A stretch of DNA of 64,000 nt, taken from an uncultured Acetatifactor sp. (lineage in GTDB: Bacteria > Bacillota > Clostridia > Lachnospirales > Lachnospiraceae). Positions 36,201 to 45,085 of the stretch are shown one piece after another. The translations under genes were made by a program, and so were the position numbers. Within the stretch, counting starts at the first letter, position 1. Each line of letters starts with the position of its first letter. The notes beneath the pieces were generated by a model that worked only from the letters and a program-made list of their open reading frames with translations, was not told the DNA's origin and made no database searches. Location: assembly GCA_947625255.1 (NCBI GenBank), contig CANQNT010000006.1, positions 62,001 to 126,000 on the forward strand, written 5' to 3'.

Positions 36201-36229
36201 TTGAACTTAAAGTTTATTCTTATTATAAT
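36201..36229 (+). promoter_or_regulatory. sigma-A promoter for the 36274 gene
   Basis: TTGAAC, 17 bp, TATAAT, about 45 bp ahead of the start codon. Confidence 0.65.
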
Positions 36230-36273
36230 CAGTTTAGAACCTGAAAAAAACACTGGAAACGGGGGTAATTGGA

Positions 36274-37044
36274 ATGTTTGCTATTTTTAAGGAAGAAATG
36301 GGCGTCACAATATGCATGGTTGGATTTTTTCTGCTGAGCATCCTTAGCAGGATTCTGCTGGGGCGTTTATACCGCGGCATGATCCGGGAGACGGACAATA
36401 TGGCTACCACGAAAAACAAGCTTTTAAAGCAGTGCAAGCTGAAATTTACCAATTGCTATCAGATGAACAAGGGAGTGCCCAACATTCCCATATTTGTGGA
36501 CAAGTTTCTGAGCAGGTTGTCCGTAGGACCCTTTTCTTTCGAATTTCTCTATCATTTGTCGGGACAGTTGATGCTGCTGTCAGTGGTGTGCTCCGGGATC
36601 GGTGTGGGGCGAAGTATTCTGGCAGGTAGGCTGTTGGGCGAGATCCTGCCATTTTACATAGCCAGTTTTCTGGGGCTGTATCTCTACTTTTCCATAACGT
36701 CCCTGGTGGATATTAAAAATGACCGGAGGGTATTGAAAATCAATCTGGTGGATTATCTGGAGAATCATCTGTCCAGCCGGATCGAGGTTACGGAAAAGGA
36801 CGTGGAAAGGTTGTTTGGCAGACAGCTACAGTTAATGCCTATCGGAAAGGAAAGCAAGGCTGACAAGGAAAACCGGATGGCAGAGCCGTCCGCGGAACGA
36901 AAGAAAGCGGCCCAGGAGGCGGCCGTGGAACGGCGGCGGGCCGTGCAGGAAGCGGCAGAGGCCGGGCAAAAGGGAGGCTTTACCGAGGAGCAGGAACAAG
37001 AGCTGGGCGCGCTTCTGTCAGAGTTTTTGACCTCGGAGGGTTAA
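36274..37044 (+). CDS. membrane protein of unknown function
   Basis: A 256-residue protein I do not recognise. There is one span near residues 10-30 (VTICMVGFFLLSILSRILLG), a hydrophilic stretch with the motif LKQCKLKFTNCYQMNKGVPNI, two further spans around residues 90-150, then a cytosolic C-terminal part rich in Lys, Glu, Ala and Arg (EERKKAAQEAAVERRRA type), likely helical or coiled coil. Start follows GGGGGTAATTGGA. It has its own promoter and stands alone before pgi. A membrane-linked scaffold or regulator is possible, but there is no direct evidence. Confidence 0.75.
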   Translation: MFAIFKEEMGVTICMVGFFLLSILSRILLGRLYRGMIRETDNMATTKNKLLKQCKLKFTNCYQMNKGVPNIPIFVDKFLSRLSVGPFSFEFLYHLSGQLMLLSVVCSGIGVGRSILAGRLLGEILPFYIASFLGLYLYFSITSLVDIKNDRRVLKINLVDYLENHLSSRIEVTEKDVERLFGRQLQLMPIGKESKADKENRMAEPSAERKKAAQEAAVERRRAVQEAAEAGQKGGFTEEQEQELGALLSEFLTSEG

Positions 37045-37145
37045 TTGGCAAAATGTTCTTGAATTTGCCGTATAAGTTTGATACACTAGGGTTAGGCAAA
37101 AATTGGACGGATTTCCGGTGAGCGCAAACAAAGGAGGCAAATAAA

Positions 37146-38495
37146 ATGAGCAAGAAAGTGACTTTTGATTATTCCAAGACAAGTTCTTTTATTTCCGCGG
37201 AGGAAGTGGGTTATATGAGCAAGCTGGCCCAGGATGCCAAGGATGTATTGGTTTCCAGGTCCGGCGCGGGCAATGATTTCCTGGGGTGGATCGATCTTCC
37301 GGTGGACTATGACAAAGATGAGTTTACCAGGATCAAAGAAGCGGCGAGAAAGATTCAGAACGATTCTGAGGTACTGTTGGTCATCGGCATCGGCGGTTCT
37401 TATCTGGGCGCGCGGGCTGCCATTGAATTCTTGTCCCACAGCTTTTATAACGTGGTGGACAAGAACATCCGCAAAGCGCCGGAGATTTATTTCTGCGGCA
37501 ACTCCATCAGTTCCACTTATTTAAAGCATCTGATGGATGTGGTAGGAGACAGGGATTTTTCCATCAACATGATTTCCAAGTCCGGCACCACCACGGAGCC
37601 GGCTATCGCGTTTCGGGTGTTCAAGGCCAAGCTGGAAGAGAAGTACGGCAAGAGCGAGGCGGCGAAGAGAATTTATGCCACCACCGATAAGGCGAGAGGC
37701 GCCCTGAAGCATGTGGCGGATGAAGAGGGTTACCAGACCTTTGTGGTGCCTGACGACGTAGGGGGACGCTTTTCCGTGCTGACGGCCGTGGGTCTGCTTC
37801 CCATCGCGGTCAGCGGGGCGGATATCGACAAGCTGATGGAGGGCGCGGCCAGCGGCAGAAAGCGCGCCCTGGAGAATGGTTTCGCGGAGAATGACGCCCT
37901 GCAGTATGCGGCAATCCGCAACATCCTGTTGAGAAAGGGTAAGAGTATCGAGATTCTGGCCAATTATGAGCCCAGCGTGCATTATGTTTCCGAATGGTGG
38001 AAGCAGCTGTACGGCGAGAGCGAGGGCAAGGATCAGAAAGGAATTTTCCCTGCCAGCGTGGATCTGACCACGGATCTGCATTCCATGGGACAGTTTATTC
38101 AGGATGGCGCAAGGATTTTGTTTGAGACCGTGTTGAACGTGGAAACCTCCCGTGAGGAGATCGTGATCGGTGAGGAGCCGGTGGATTTGGACGGCCTGAA
38201 TTATCTGGCCGGCAAGACCGTGGACTTCGTCAATAAGAGCGCGATGAACGGAACCATTTTGGCTCATACGGACGGCCATGTGCCGAATCTGATGGTCAAT
38301 ATTCCGGAAGTGAACGAGTTCTATTTGGGAGAGCTGTTCTACTTCTTTGAATTCGCCTGCGGCGTCAGCGGATATCTGTTGGGTGTGAATCCGTTCAACC
38401 AGCCCGGCGTGGAGAGCTACAAGAAGAATATGTTCGCGCTGCTCGGCAAGCCCGGGTACGAGGCGCAGAGGGAAGTACTTTTGAAGAGATTATAA
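37146..38495 (+). CDS. pgi: glucose-6-phosphate isomerase
   Basis: A 449-residue enzyme interconverting glucose-6-phosphate and fructose-6-phosphate. Visible blocks: [21 protein letters not shown], the sugar-phosphate loop [15 protein letters not shown], the PGI signature [20 protein letters not shown], and the C-terminal [16 protein letters not shown]. Length fits the short bacterial form. Start follows AAGGAGG. It is followed 23 bp later by a dehydrogenase gene. Confidence 0.97.
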   Translation: MSKKVTFDYSKTSSFISAEEVGYMSKLAQDAKDVLVSRSGAGNDFLGWIDLPVDYDKDEFTRIKEAARKIQNDSEVLLVIGIGGSYLGARAAIEFLSHSFYNVVDKNIRKAPEIYFCGNSISSTYLKHLMDVVGDRDFSINMISKSGTTTEPAIAFRVFKAKLEEKYGKSEAAKRIYATTDKARGALKHVADEEGYQTFVVPDDVGGRFSVLTAVGLLPIAVSGADIDKLMEGAASGRKRALENGFAENDALQYAAIRNILLRKGKSIEILANYEPSVHYVSEWWKQLYGESEGKDQKGIFPASVDLTTDLHSMGQFIQDGARILFETVLNVETSREEIVIGEEPVDLDGLNYLAGKTVDFVNKSAMNGTILAHTDGHVPNLMVNIPEVNEFYLGELFYFFEFACGVSGYLLGVNPFNQPGVESYKKNMFALLGKPGYEAQREVLLKRL

Positions 38496-38518
38496 GATAC
38501 GCGAGTAGGAGACGTTAT

Positions 38519-39481
38519 ATGAAAATCGTAGTGTTAGAGAGAAACAGCGTAGGTACGGACGTATCGGTCTCCAGCCTGGAGGAGCTGGGAGAGGTGACCT
38601 ATTATCCCAATACCGTCACATCGGAGGAGGTGCGCGGGCGGATCAGGGACGCGGATATCGTGGTAGCCAACAAGGCTCCTCTCCGGGAGGAGGAACTCAG
38701 GGACGCTCCAAATGTGAAGCTGATCTGTGAGTTCGCCACGGGGTATGATAATGTGGATATTGCCTACTGTAAGAGCCGTGGGATCAAGGTTTGCAACGTG
38801 GTGGACTATTGCACCGGAATGGTGACGCAGCATACGTTTGCGCTGGCTCTGGCTTTGTCCGAAAAGCTGCCTCATTATGATGCCTATGTGAAGTCCGGCG
38901 AATATGCGTCCCAGGATCGTTTCTCCAACTTTGACGTGCCGTTTCGCGAGTTGGAGGGCAAGACCTGGGGAATCGTGGGGATGGGAAACATCGGAAAACG
39001 AGTGGCCGGGATCGCCCGGATGTTCGGCTGCAGGGTGATTTTTCATTCGATCACGGGGAAAAGTGCCTGCACGGATTACGAGCAGGTGGATAAGGAGACG
39101 CTGCTGGCGGAGAGCGATTTTCTCTCCCTGCATTGTCCCCTGAGCGACCTGTCCCGGAACTTTATCGACGCCCAGGCCCTGAAAAAGATGAAGAAGACGG
39201 CGGTGTTGGTGAACGTGGCCAGAGGCCCCGTAGTGAACAATGCGGATCTTTACGAGGCCCTGGTGACCGGGGAGATCGCGGCCGCCGGTCTGGACGTGCT
39301 GGAAAAAGAACCGATTCAGGCTTCCAACCCCCTAAGCAGGCTCCAGGATTCCGACAAGCTCATCATTACGCCCCATCTGGCCTGGGCCAGCGTGGAAGCC
39401 CGCATGAGATGCGTGGCCGGCGTGTATGAGAATATCGCGGCCTTCCAGAACGGGGAAGCGAAACATGTGGTGAACCCGTAG
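38519..39481 (+). CDS. D-isomer specific 2-hydroxyacid dehydrogenase
   Basis: A 320-residue NAD(P)-dependent oxidoreductase. The nucleotide-binding site is GIVGMGNIGKRVAGIARMFG; the catalytic Arg, Glu and His are in VNVARGPVVNNADL, DVLEKEPI and TPHLAWAS. Sequence style is closest to the glycerate/hydroxypyruvate group, but the substrate is uncertain. The start follows TAGGAG. It is 12 bp ahead of the GtrA gene and probably co-transcribed. Confidence 0.92.
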   Translation: MKIVVLERNSVGTDVSVSSLEELGEVTYYPNTVTSEEVRGRIRDADIVVANKAPLREEELRDAPNVKLICEFATGYDNVDIAYCKSRGIKVCNVVDYCTGMVTQHTFALALALSEKLPHYDAYVKSGEYASQDRFSNFDVPFRELEGKTWGIVGMGNIGKRVAGIARMFGCRVIFHSITGKSACTDYEQVDKETLLAESDFLSLHCPLSDLSRNFIDAQALKKMKKTAVLVNVARGPVVNNADLYEALVTGEIAAAGLDVLEKEPIQASNPLSRLQDSDKLIITPHLAWASVEARMRCVAGVYENIAAFQNGEAKHVVNP

Positions 39482-39493
39482 GGAGGACGAGCG

Positions 39494-39922
39494 ATGGCAG
39501 AACGGATAAAGCAGCTTTGGTTTAAGTATGAAGAGATCATTACCTATCTGATCGTGGGCGGTATTACGACCGTGATCTCCAACGGCGCCATGTTCCTATG
39601 GAATTTTGCCTTTTTTGAGAATACCCTGTATCCCACGCCGGCGCAGAATATCGTCCTGAGCGCGGTCAACTGGGTAACGGGCGTGATCTCCGCGTATTTC
39701 ATGAACCGCAGATATGTGTTCAAAAGTCACGCGCCGATGTTAGAGGAAGCGATCAAGTTCGTGGTTTCCAGGATTTCCACGTTCGTGCTGGACCTTGTCA
39801 TCCGACAGGCGTTCGGTCTTTTGGGCGTGGACGTGGTGATTACCTCCGTCTTCTCCGCGGTGCTGGTAGTCATCGGAAACTATGTATTCAGCAAACTGTT
39901 TGTGTTTAAAAAGAAGAAATAG
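39494..39922 (+). CDS. GtrA-family membrane protein
   Basis: A 142-residue protein with four spans: the EEIITYLIVGGITTVISNGAMFLWNF opening, NWVTGVISAYFMNRRYVFKS and the VVIGNYVFSKLFVF end are the family pattern. GtrA proteins are thought to flip or help transfer lipid-linked sugars for cell-surface glycans. No glycosyltransferase is adjacent, so its partner is elsewhere. It ends 2 bp from the convergent mtnN stop. Confidence 0.9.
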   Translation: MAERIKQLWFKYEEIITYLIVGGITTVISNGAMFLWNFAFFENTLYPTPAQNIVLSAVNWVTGVISAYFMNRRYVFKSHAPMLEEAIKFVVSRISTFVLDLVIRQAFGLLGVDVVITSVFSAVLVVIGNYVFSKLFVFKKKK

Positions 39923-39924
39923 GC

Positions 39925-40623
39925 TCAGATCGATCGCACCATATCCTCCACCAATCGCGCGGAATGTCTTGCGGCAGCCTGTTCGAACACGGGATATTCC
40001 ATTTCGGAGGTGTCGTCCGCCTTGTCTGAGATGGCTCGGATGATTACGAAGGGAATATGGTTCAAGTATGCGCCGTGGGCGATGGAAGCGCCTTCCATTT
40101 CCGCGCAGTCACCCTGGAAGCACTGGATCAGGCGGGCCTTGACGGCCTTGTCGGAGATGAATTGGTCGCCGCTGACCACGCGGCCGGTCAGAACCCGCAG
40201 ATCGGGATTGACACGGCGGCAGGATTCCGTCGCCAGGGCGATCAGGCGCTCGTCGGCCTGAAATTCCCGGAAACCCATCTGAGGCACTTCTCCGGGTTGA
40301 TATCCGAAAATCGTGACATCCAAGTCATGATGGACCGCGTCCCTGGACACCAGAATGTCGCCAATGTCCAGACTGGCGTTCAGGGAACCGGCCACGCCGG
40401 TATTGATGATATGAGTTACTTGGAACAGATCGGCAAGGATCTGGGTACATAAGGCCGCGTTGACCTTGCCGATCCCACATTTTACCACTACCACGTTGGC
40501 CCCGTTCAGGGTTCCTTCATGGAATTCCATGCCTGCTTTCGTCAGGATGCGGACGGAGGTCATTTTTTCTTGCAGCTGCGCCACTTCCAGTTCCATGGCG
40601 CCGATGATTCCTATTTTTGTCAT
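39925..40623 (-). CDS. mtnN: 5'-methylthioadenosine/S-adenosylhomocysteine nucleosidase
   Basis: A 232-residue nucleosidase. IGIIGAMELEVAQL opening, TGVAGSL, EMEGASIAHGA and VIIRAISDKADD near the catalytic Asp are diagnostic. It splits S-adenosylhomocysteine to S-ribosylhomocysteine, the substrate of LuxS encoded directly upstream (57 bp gap). Together they detoxify SAH and yield the AI-2 precursor. Confidence 0.95.
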   Translation of the reverse strand: MTKIGIIGAMELEVAQLQEKMTSVRILTKAGMEFHEGTLNGANVVVVKCGIGKVNAALCTQILADLFQVTHIINTGVAGSLNASLDIGDILVSRDAVHHDLDVTIFGYQPGEVPQMGFREFQADERLIALATESCRRVNPDLRVLTGRVVSGDQFISDKAVKARLIQCFQGDCAEMEGASIAHGAYLNHIPFVIIRAISDKADDTSEMEYPVFEQAAARHSARLVEDMVRSI

Positions 40624-40680
40624 GAGAATGTCCTTTCTGTGTTTTTTTGCGGAGAGCCCAGCCTTGGAAATGCCCGGAGC

Positions 40681-41160
40681 TTATTCCGGATAATTCAGTC
40701 TCTCCTCCGTAATTCTATATAGTACCTGTTCAAGATAGCGTCCGGCCAGCAGTTTAGCCATGGGGAGGTTCATGTCCAGATAGTTTCCGCAGTCCATTGG
40801 AGAAGCTCCCGGCACTTCGCCCTCGTAATCCCGGATAAATTCATACATCTCGATCATCAGGGGAACGATGTCCCTGGAAAGATAATCTCCCGCCAGCAGC
40901 AGATAAAAGCCGGTACGGCAGCCCATGGGACCGAAATAAAGGATCTTGTCCTTATACAGGGGATGGTTCCGCAGGAACGTGGCCCCCAGGTGCTCGATGG
41001 TGTGTACCTCCGCGGTATTCATCACCGGTTCCTCGTTAGGGCTGGTCATACGCAGGTCAAAGGTGGTGATCACCTCTCGGCCCGCCGTATCCTTGCGGGA
41101 AACATAAATGCCCGGCTGCAGTTTGATGTGATTGATGGTGAAACTGGCTATTTTTTCCAT
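40681..41160 (-). CDS. luxS: S-ribosylhomocysteine lyase LuxS
   Basis: A 159-residue metalloenzyme making homocysteine and the AI-2 precursor. HTIEHLGATFLRNH holds two metal-binding histidines; the third ligand, cysteine, and the conserved GCRTGFYLLLAG are visible. It lies first in a luxS-mtnN operon. A small ATCCGC/GCGGAT hairpin (41183-41202) sits in its leader. Confidence 0.96.
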   Translation of the reverse strand: MEKIASFTINHIKLQPGIYVSRKDTAGREVITTFDLRMTSPNEEPVMNTAEVHTIEHLGATFLRNHPLYKDKILYFGPMGCRTGFYLLLAGDYLSRDIVPLMIEMYEFIRDYEGEVPGASPMDCGNYLDMNLPMAKLLAGRYLEQVLYRITEERLNYPE

Positions 41161-41212
41161 AATATCATCCTTTCTACGAGGTATCCGCGCCTTTATGCGG
41201 ATCCAAGAATCT

Positions 41213-41240
41213 AAAAAAGCAGCCCCCTGCGAGGCTGCTT
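41213..41240 (-). terminator. intrinsic terminator after the rubrerythrin gene
   Basis: On the minus strand AAGCAGCC pairs with GGCTGCTT across an 8-base loop, followed by TTTT. It lies 24 bp past the rubrerythrin stop and isolates it from luxS. Confidence 0.85.
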
Positions 41241-41263
41241 CTTTATGTAAGGAATCTCCTCAA

Positions 41264-41803
41264 TTAACCGAAATATCTCTTTAACAGCCCCTCAAATGCC
41301 TTTCCATGTCGGGCCTCGTCGCGGGCCATCTCGTGTACAGTGTCATGTATGGCATCCAGACCCAGTTCCTTGGCCCTCTTAGCCAGATCAGCCTTGCCGG
41401 CGGTGGCGCCATTCTCGGCTTCCACTCTCATCTCCAGGTTCTTCTTGGTGGAATCGGTAACAACCTCGCCCAACAGCTCGGCGAACTTGGCAGCGTGCTC
41501 GGCTTCTTCATAAGCGGCCTTTTCCCAATACAGACCGATCTCGGGATAACCTTCCCTATGAGCAACTCTGGCCATTGCGAGATACATACCGACCTCAGAG
41601 CACTCGCCCGCGAAGTTGGCTCTCAAATCAGCGAGGATATCCTCTCTTACGCCCTTTGCAACGCCTACGACATGCTCGGCGGCCCAGGTCTTCTCGGAGT
41701 CCTGAGCGGTGAATTTCTCAGCGGGGGCCTTACAGATGGGACAGGATTCGGGAGCACTGTCTCCCTCGTAAACGTAACCGCATACCTGACATACAAATTT
41801 CAT
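41264..41803 (-). CDS. reverse rubrerythrin (rubredoxin-type N-terminus, ferritin-like C-terminus)
   Basis: A 179-residue peroxide-detoxifying protein. The rubredoxin centre comes first ([23 protein letters not shown]), so the domain order is the reverse of classical rubrerythrin. The four-helix di-iron domain follows with [15 protein letters not shown] and [13 protein letters not shown]. In clostridia this class acts as NADH-linked peroxidase in oxygen defence. It lies directly after perR (76 bp), matching the usual PerR control. Start follows AAAAGGAG. Confidence 0.93.
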   Translation of the reverse strand: MKFVCQVCGYVYEGDSAPESCPICKAPAEKFTAQDSEKTWAAEHVVGVAKGVREDILADLRANFAGECSEVGMYLAMARVAHREGYPEIGLYWEKAAYEEAEHAAKFAELLGEVVTDSTKKNLEMRVEAENGATAGKADLAKRAKELGLDAIHDTVHEMARDEARHGKAFEGLLKRYFG

Positions 41804-41843
41804 GATCTTCGTCTCCTTTTCTTAGATGGATTTTAATATCTTA

Positions 41844-41859
41844 TGATTCGACTGAATCA
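41844..41859 (-). promoter_or_regulatory. operator-like palindrome in the rubrerythrin promoter region
   Basis: TGATTC-GACT-GAATCA, 6-bp arms around a 4-base centre, lies in the 76-bp gap between perR and rubrerythrin. It does not look like the classic PerR box. It could be a binding site for another redox regulator. Confidence 0.4.
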
Positions 41860-41879
41860 AATCATCAAAAAATTTCGGC

Positions 41880-42275
41880 TTAAGAGGTGGTACCCGGCTT
41901 CTTGCAGTTGCCGCAGACTCCGTAAAAATAAGTGACGTGTCCGGCAATCTGCCCGTCAAAGTTGGCGCCTGCCAGGGTTACGATCTCTTCCAGATTCTTC
42001 ATCTGCAGATCCATAACGCGGCCGCATTCCGTACAGACAAAATGATAGTGCGGGCTGGTATCCGCGTCAAAATGGTCCACGCCGTCGCCCACCCGGATCC
42101 GCTTGATCTCTCCCAGATCCGCAAGGAGGGTCAGGTTGCGGTACACGGTCCCCAGGCTGATATTCGGATTCTGCCGCCGCACGTTGACATATACCTCGTC
42201 CGCCGTGGGATGGTCGGTGCGCGTCATCAGAAATTCTTTTATCATTTCACGCTGTTTGCTGTGCTTTAAGGCCAT
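41880..42275 (-). CDS. perR: Fur-family regulator, PerR-like
   Basis: A 131-residue winged-helix regulator. KHSKQREMIKEFLMTR and HPTADEVYVNVRRQNPNISLGTVYRNLTLL form the DNA-binding domain; HFDADTSPHYHFVCTECGRVMD and CGNCKKPG supply the His/Asp site and two CXXC structural zinc pairs. The Asp in the HFDAD region is typical of PerR. It should sense peroxide through Fe-catalysed oxidation and repress rubrerythrin. The start at 42275 has GGAGAGG upstream; the longer frame from 42311 does not. Confidence 0.87.
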   Translation of the reverse strand: MALKHSKQREMIKEFLMTRTDHPTADEVYVNVRRQNPNISLGTVYRNLTLLADLGEIKRIRVGDGVDHFDADTSPHYHFVCTECGRVMDLQMKNLEEIVTLAGANFDGQIAGHVTYFYGVCGNCKKPGTTS

Positions 42276-42321
42276 CCGGTTTTCCTCTCCTTTTAATAAA
42301 ATAGGAATCATTACTATTTTA

Positions 42322-42349
42322 ATTATACAGATTTTTTAGATCAAGTCAA
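42322..42349 (-). promoter_or_regulatory. sigma-A promoter for perR
   Basis: Minus strand: TTGACT, 16 bp, TATAAT. An AT-rich partly dyad stretch overlapping the -10 (TATAATTAAAATAG) partly resembles a PerR box and may allow autoregulation. Confidence 0.6.
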
Positions 42350-42420
42350 GACATTTTCCCTACTTTATATTTTTTTTATGAGAAAGTTCTTTACATTTAA
42401 CACAATTTTAGTAAGAAATA

Positions 42421-42429
42421 TGTTATACT
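42421..42429 (+). promoter_or_regulatory. extended -10 promoter for the two-component pair
   Basis: TGTTATACT fits an extended -10 element (TGnTATACT), 31 bp ahead of the kinase start. No good -35 box is seen. Confidence 0.4.
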
Positions 42430-42460
42430 GATATGTACGATAAAAGTGGGGAGGGGCAAT

Positions 42461-43933
42461 ATGAAATTTAGGACACGTCTGCAAGTGACTTTTATTACGA
42501 TCATTCTATTGCCCATGGTGCTGACTTCGTTTGCGTTTATCGGGATCGGTATTTATCTGATGAATTCCCAGTGGGGGTTCCCGATTCAGGATTTGGATTA
42601 TTCCCAGATGTCAGATTCCATGGATTCTTTTGTCGAAGCAACGGACAGGGTCTATGGGCTTTTGCTGCAGCAGACCAGGGAAGATGTCTCGAAGCTGGAG
42701 GATCTTTCCTATCTTGAAGAGATCAACAGACTGACACGGAGAAGCACCTATATTTTGGTACGTAAGGATGATGAGATTTATTATTCCGGCAATGAGGCGG
42801 CATCGGAAGTGATTTTTGATAAATTGCCGGCTTATGGAGAACGGGAGATTCCTGAGGGATTCAGTTATTACAATGATAATATGCGGAAGTTCGTCCGCCA
42901 GATTGATTTCGTATTCAGTGACGGCTCCAAGGGCAGCGCGTTTGTTATCACCATGGTGAACACGCTGATTTCCAAGGATTTTTTGGTCTATATGTTTATC
43001 GCGATTCTTGCCATTTTGATTTTCACCAGCATCACCTTGACCAAATGGATTCAAAAAGGCGTGTTTATACCGATTGACAATCTGAATCTGGCGCTGCTGA
43101 AGATCAAGGAGGGGAATTTTGACTATGCCCTCCAGACGGATACCAAGGGGGAAATCGGTGATTTGTACCGGAATTACGAGGAGATGCGGCTCCGTCTGAA
43201 AGAGTCCACGGAGGATGAGGAACGGCAGGAGCAGCAGAACCGGGAGCTGATCAGTAATATTTCCCATGACTTGAAGACTCCGATTACCGCCATCAAGGGA
43301 TATGTGGAGGGCATTATGGACGGTGTGGCGGATACGCCGGAGAAAATGGACCGCTATCTGAAAACGATATCAGCCAAGGCGGAGGATATGCAGAGGCTGA
43401 TCAATGAACTGACGGTTTACTCCAATGTGGAAAATAACCGGATTCCCTACAATTTTCGCCGGATCAATTTGTCGGATTATTTTGATGACTGCGTGGAGGA
43501 AGTGGGTTTAGACCTGGACAATCTCCATATCAAGCTGAACTATACCAATATGGTGTCGCCTGACACGATGGTGATCGCGGACCCGGAGCAGCTGAAAAAG
43601 GTGATCAATAACATCATCAACAACAGTGTGAAATATATGGATAAGAGTGAGGGAGTGATCAATATCCGGATTCTGGACGAGGTGGATTCCGTCCATGTGG
43701 AGATCGAGGACAATGGCAGGGGCATTCCGCAAAAAGATTTACCGAGGATATTCGAACGTTTCTTCCGTTCGGATTCTTCCAGAAATACGGCGCAGGGAGG
43801 CAGTGGTATCGGCTTGTCCATCGTGCGCAAGATCATAGAGGATCATGGAGGCTATGTTTGGGCTACCAGTAAGGAGGGAGATGGAACTTGCATCCATTTT
43901 GTGATACGTAAATATAAAGAGCTACAGGAATAA
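42461..43933 (+). CDS. two-component sensor histidine kinase
   Basis: A 490-residue membrane kinase. A span at ~residues 10-32 and another at ~175-197 bracket an extracellular sensor of ~140 residues. A HAMP linker follows. The phosphorylated His is in NISHDLKTPITAIKGYVEG (~269); the ATP-binding domain shows NNIINNSVKYM, EDNGRGIP and GGSGIGLSIVRKI. Start at 42461 has GGGGAGGGG just ahead. Its partner regulator is 43 bp downstream. The signal is unknown, but the WalK-like layout suggests envelope stress. Confidence 0.93.
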   Translation: MKFRTRLQVTFITIILLPMVLTSFAFIGIGIYLMNSQWGFPIQDLDYSQMSDSMDSFVEATDRVYGLLLQQTREDVSKLEDLSYLEEINRLTRRSTYILVRKDDEIYYSGNEAASEVIFDKLPAYGEREIPEGFSYYNDNMRKFVRQIDFVFSDGSKGSAFVITMVNTLISKDFLVYMFIAILAILIFTSITLTKWIQKGVFIPIDNLNLALLKIKEGNFDYALQTDTKGEIGDLYRNYEEMRLRLKESTEDEERQEQQNRELISNISHDLKTPITAIKGYVEGIMDGVADTPEKMDRYLKTISAKAEDMQRLINELTVYSNVENNRIPYNFRRINLSDYFDDCVEEVGLDLDNLHIKLNYTNMVSPDTMVIADPEQLKKVINNIINNSVKYMDKSEGVINIRILDEVDSVHVEIEDNGRGIPQKDLPRIFERFFRSDSSRNTAQGGSGIGLSIVRKIIEDHGGYVWATSKEGDGTCIHFVIRKYKELQE

Positions 43934-43976
43934 TGGAACTGCGAGGCCGCGCGTTAAGCGGAAGAATGGAGGAACT

Positions 43977-44669
43977 ATGAGCAGGATACTAATCATTGAG
44001 GACGAAGTTGCGATTGCGGATCTGGAAAAGGATTATCTGGAGCTGAGTGATTTCCAGGTGGAGATCTGTCATACCGGGGACGAAGGCCTGAAATTGGCCC
44101 TGAAAGAAAATTTCGACCTGATTATTTTGGACTTGATGCTGCCGGAAATGGACGGTTTCGAGGTCTGTAAGAAGATCAGGGAGCAAAAAAATATCCCCAT
44201 CCTCATGGTTTCCGCGAAAAAGGACGATATTGACAAGATCCGGGGCCTGGGTCTGGGAGCGGATGATTATTTGACCAAGCCGTTCAGTCCCAGCGAACTG
44301 GTAGCCAGGGTCAAGGCTCACTTGGCCCGATATGAGAGGTTGGTTGGCGTCAATGCCAAGCCTCGTAATGATATCGTGGAGATTCGCGGCATCCGTATCG
44401 ATAAAACAGCCCGCCGCGTTTACGTGGAAGGAAAGGAAAAGACTTTTACCACCAAGGAATTTGATCTTTTGACCTTTCTGGCGGAGAACCCGAACCATGT
44501 ATTTACCAAGGAAGAATTGTTCCGGCATATTTGGGACATGGATTCCATCGGTGATATTGCCACGGTTACCGTGCATATTAAGAAGATCCGAGAGAAGATC
44601 GAGACGGATACGTCCAAGCCCCAGTACATTGAGACCATATGGGGTGTGGGGTACCGCTTTAAAGTTTAA
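43977..44669 (+). CDS. OmpR-family response regulator
   Basis: A 230-residue transcription regulator. The receiver domain has acidic IEDE at residues 6-9, the phosphorylated Asp in LIILDLMLPEMDGFEV (~53), and MVSAKKDDID with the conserved Lys. The winged-helix domain is GIRIDKTARRVYV through TVHIKKIREKIE to GVGYRFKV. Encoded right after its kinase; probably binds its own promoter. Confidence 0.95.
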   Translation: MSRILIIEDEVAIADLEKDYLELSDFQVEICHTGDEGLKLALKENFDLIILDLMLPEMDGFEVCKKIREQKNIPILMVSAKKDDIDKIRGLGLGADDYLTKPFSPSELVARVKAHLARYERLVGVNAKPRNDIVEIRGIRIDKTARRVYVEGKEKTFTTKEFDLLTFLAENPNHVFTKEELFRHIWDMDSIGDIATVTVHIKKIREKIETDTSKPQYIETIWGVGYRFKV

Positions 44670-44677
44670 TTCATTTT

Positions 44678-44723
44678 TTACGGCATTCCGGACGCGTTTG
44701 CAGATTCGTCGGGAATGCCGTAA
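44678..44723. terminator. inverted repeat between convergent genes
   Basis: A perfect 12-bp repeat, TTACGGCATTCC and its complement, with a 22-base centre, directly after the response regulator. It likely ends transcripts from both sides, although T-runs are poor. Confidence 0.55.
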
Positions 44724-44742
44724 TTGTTGTTAAAGAATGCGG

Positions 44743-45054
44743 CTAAATAAATTTCACCGCCGTACCGTAAGCGATCACTTCGGCGGCGCCCTGCATGACA
44801 GAAGAGGAGCCAAAGCGAATATTGACGATGGCATCCGCACCCATGGCCTGGGCTTCGTCCACCATTCTCTTGGTGGCAATCTGGCGGGCTTCGATCAGCA
44901 TTTCCGTGTAGCCTTTGATCTCGCCGCCTACCAGCGTCTTCATTCCGGCCATAAAGTCCTTGCCGAAGTTCTTGGATTGTACGATGGTTCCTTTTACCAG
45001 GCCAAGGGCTGTTATTTCCTTGCCGGGTACGTGGTCGATGTTGAGCAGTAACAT
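44743..45054 (-). CDS. YbjQ/UPF0145-family protein
   Basis: A 103-residue cytosolic protein of the heavy-metal-binding-like YbjQ family: EITALGLVKGTIVQSKNFGKD, KGYTEMLIEARQIATKRMVDEA and ADAIVNIRFGSSSVMQGAAEVIAYGTAV. Function is unknown; members form pentamers. The start at 45054 has GGAGGG six bases ahead. It is last in a minus-strand operon with yhfC, a broken merR and a small membrane protein. Confidence 0.88.
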   Translation of the reverse strand: MLLLNIDHVPGKEITALGLVKGTIVQSKNFGKDFMAGMKTLVGGEIKGYTEMLIEARQIATKRMVDEAQAMGADAIVNIRFGSSSVMQGAAEVIAYGTAVKFI

Positions 45055-45085
45055 GTTTTTTCCCTCCATTAATAGTTTTTTTGTG

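Larger units (their letters stand above)
35951..36273. other. intergenic stretch with a 35-codon minus-strand frame and promoters
   Basis: No confirmed gene lies between 35884 and 36273. On the minus strand, 36058 down to 35951 encodes a 35-residue frame (MGNQKSVSEEKQIFLFEKAK and on to a KELQEN end) with protein-like composition, but no ribosome site precedes its ATG. It is flanked by two minus-strand promoters, 35926-35954 and 36057-36085. The plus-strand part holds a dyad and the promoter of the 36274 gene. The frame could be a gene remnant or a small protein. Confidence 0.35.

Noticed and set aside
39925..41160. A complete AI-2 signalling system from luxS-mtnN plus the AI-2E family gene at 50.9 kb
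   Set aside because: luxS-mtnN is explained by SAH recycling. The AI-2E family protein is 10 kb away and its EPRLIGSRIG motif and upstream box point to YtvI. No receptor is seen.
41161..41263. Riboswitch in the luxS leader
   Set aside because: Only one small 6-bp hairpin is present; it lacks the conserved cores of SAM or SAH riboswitches.
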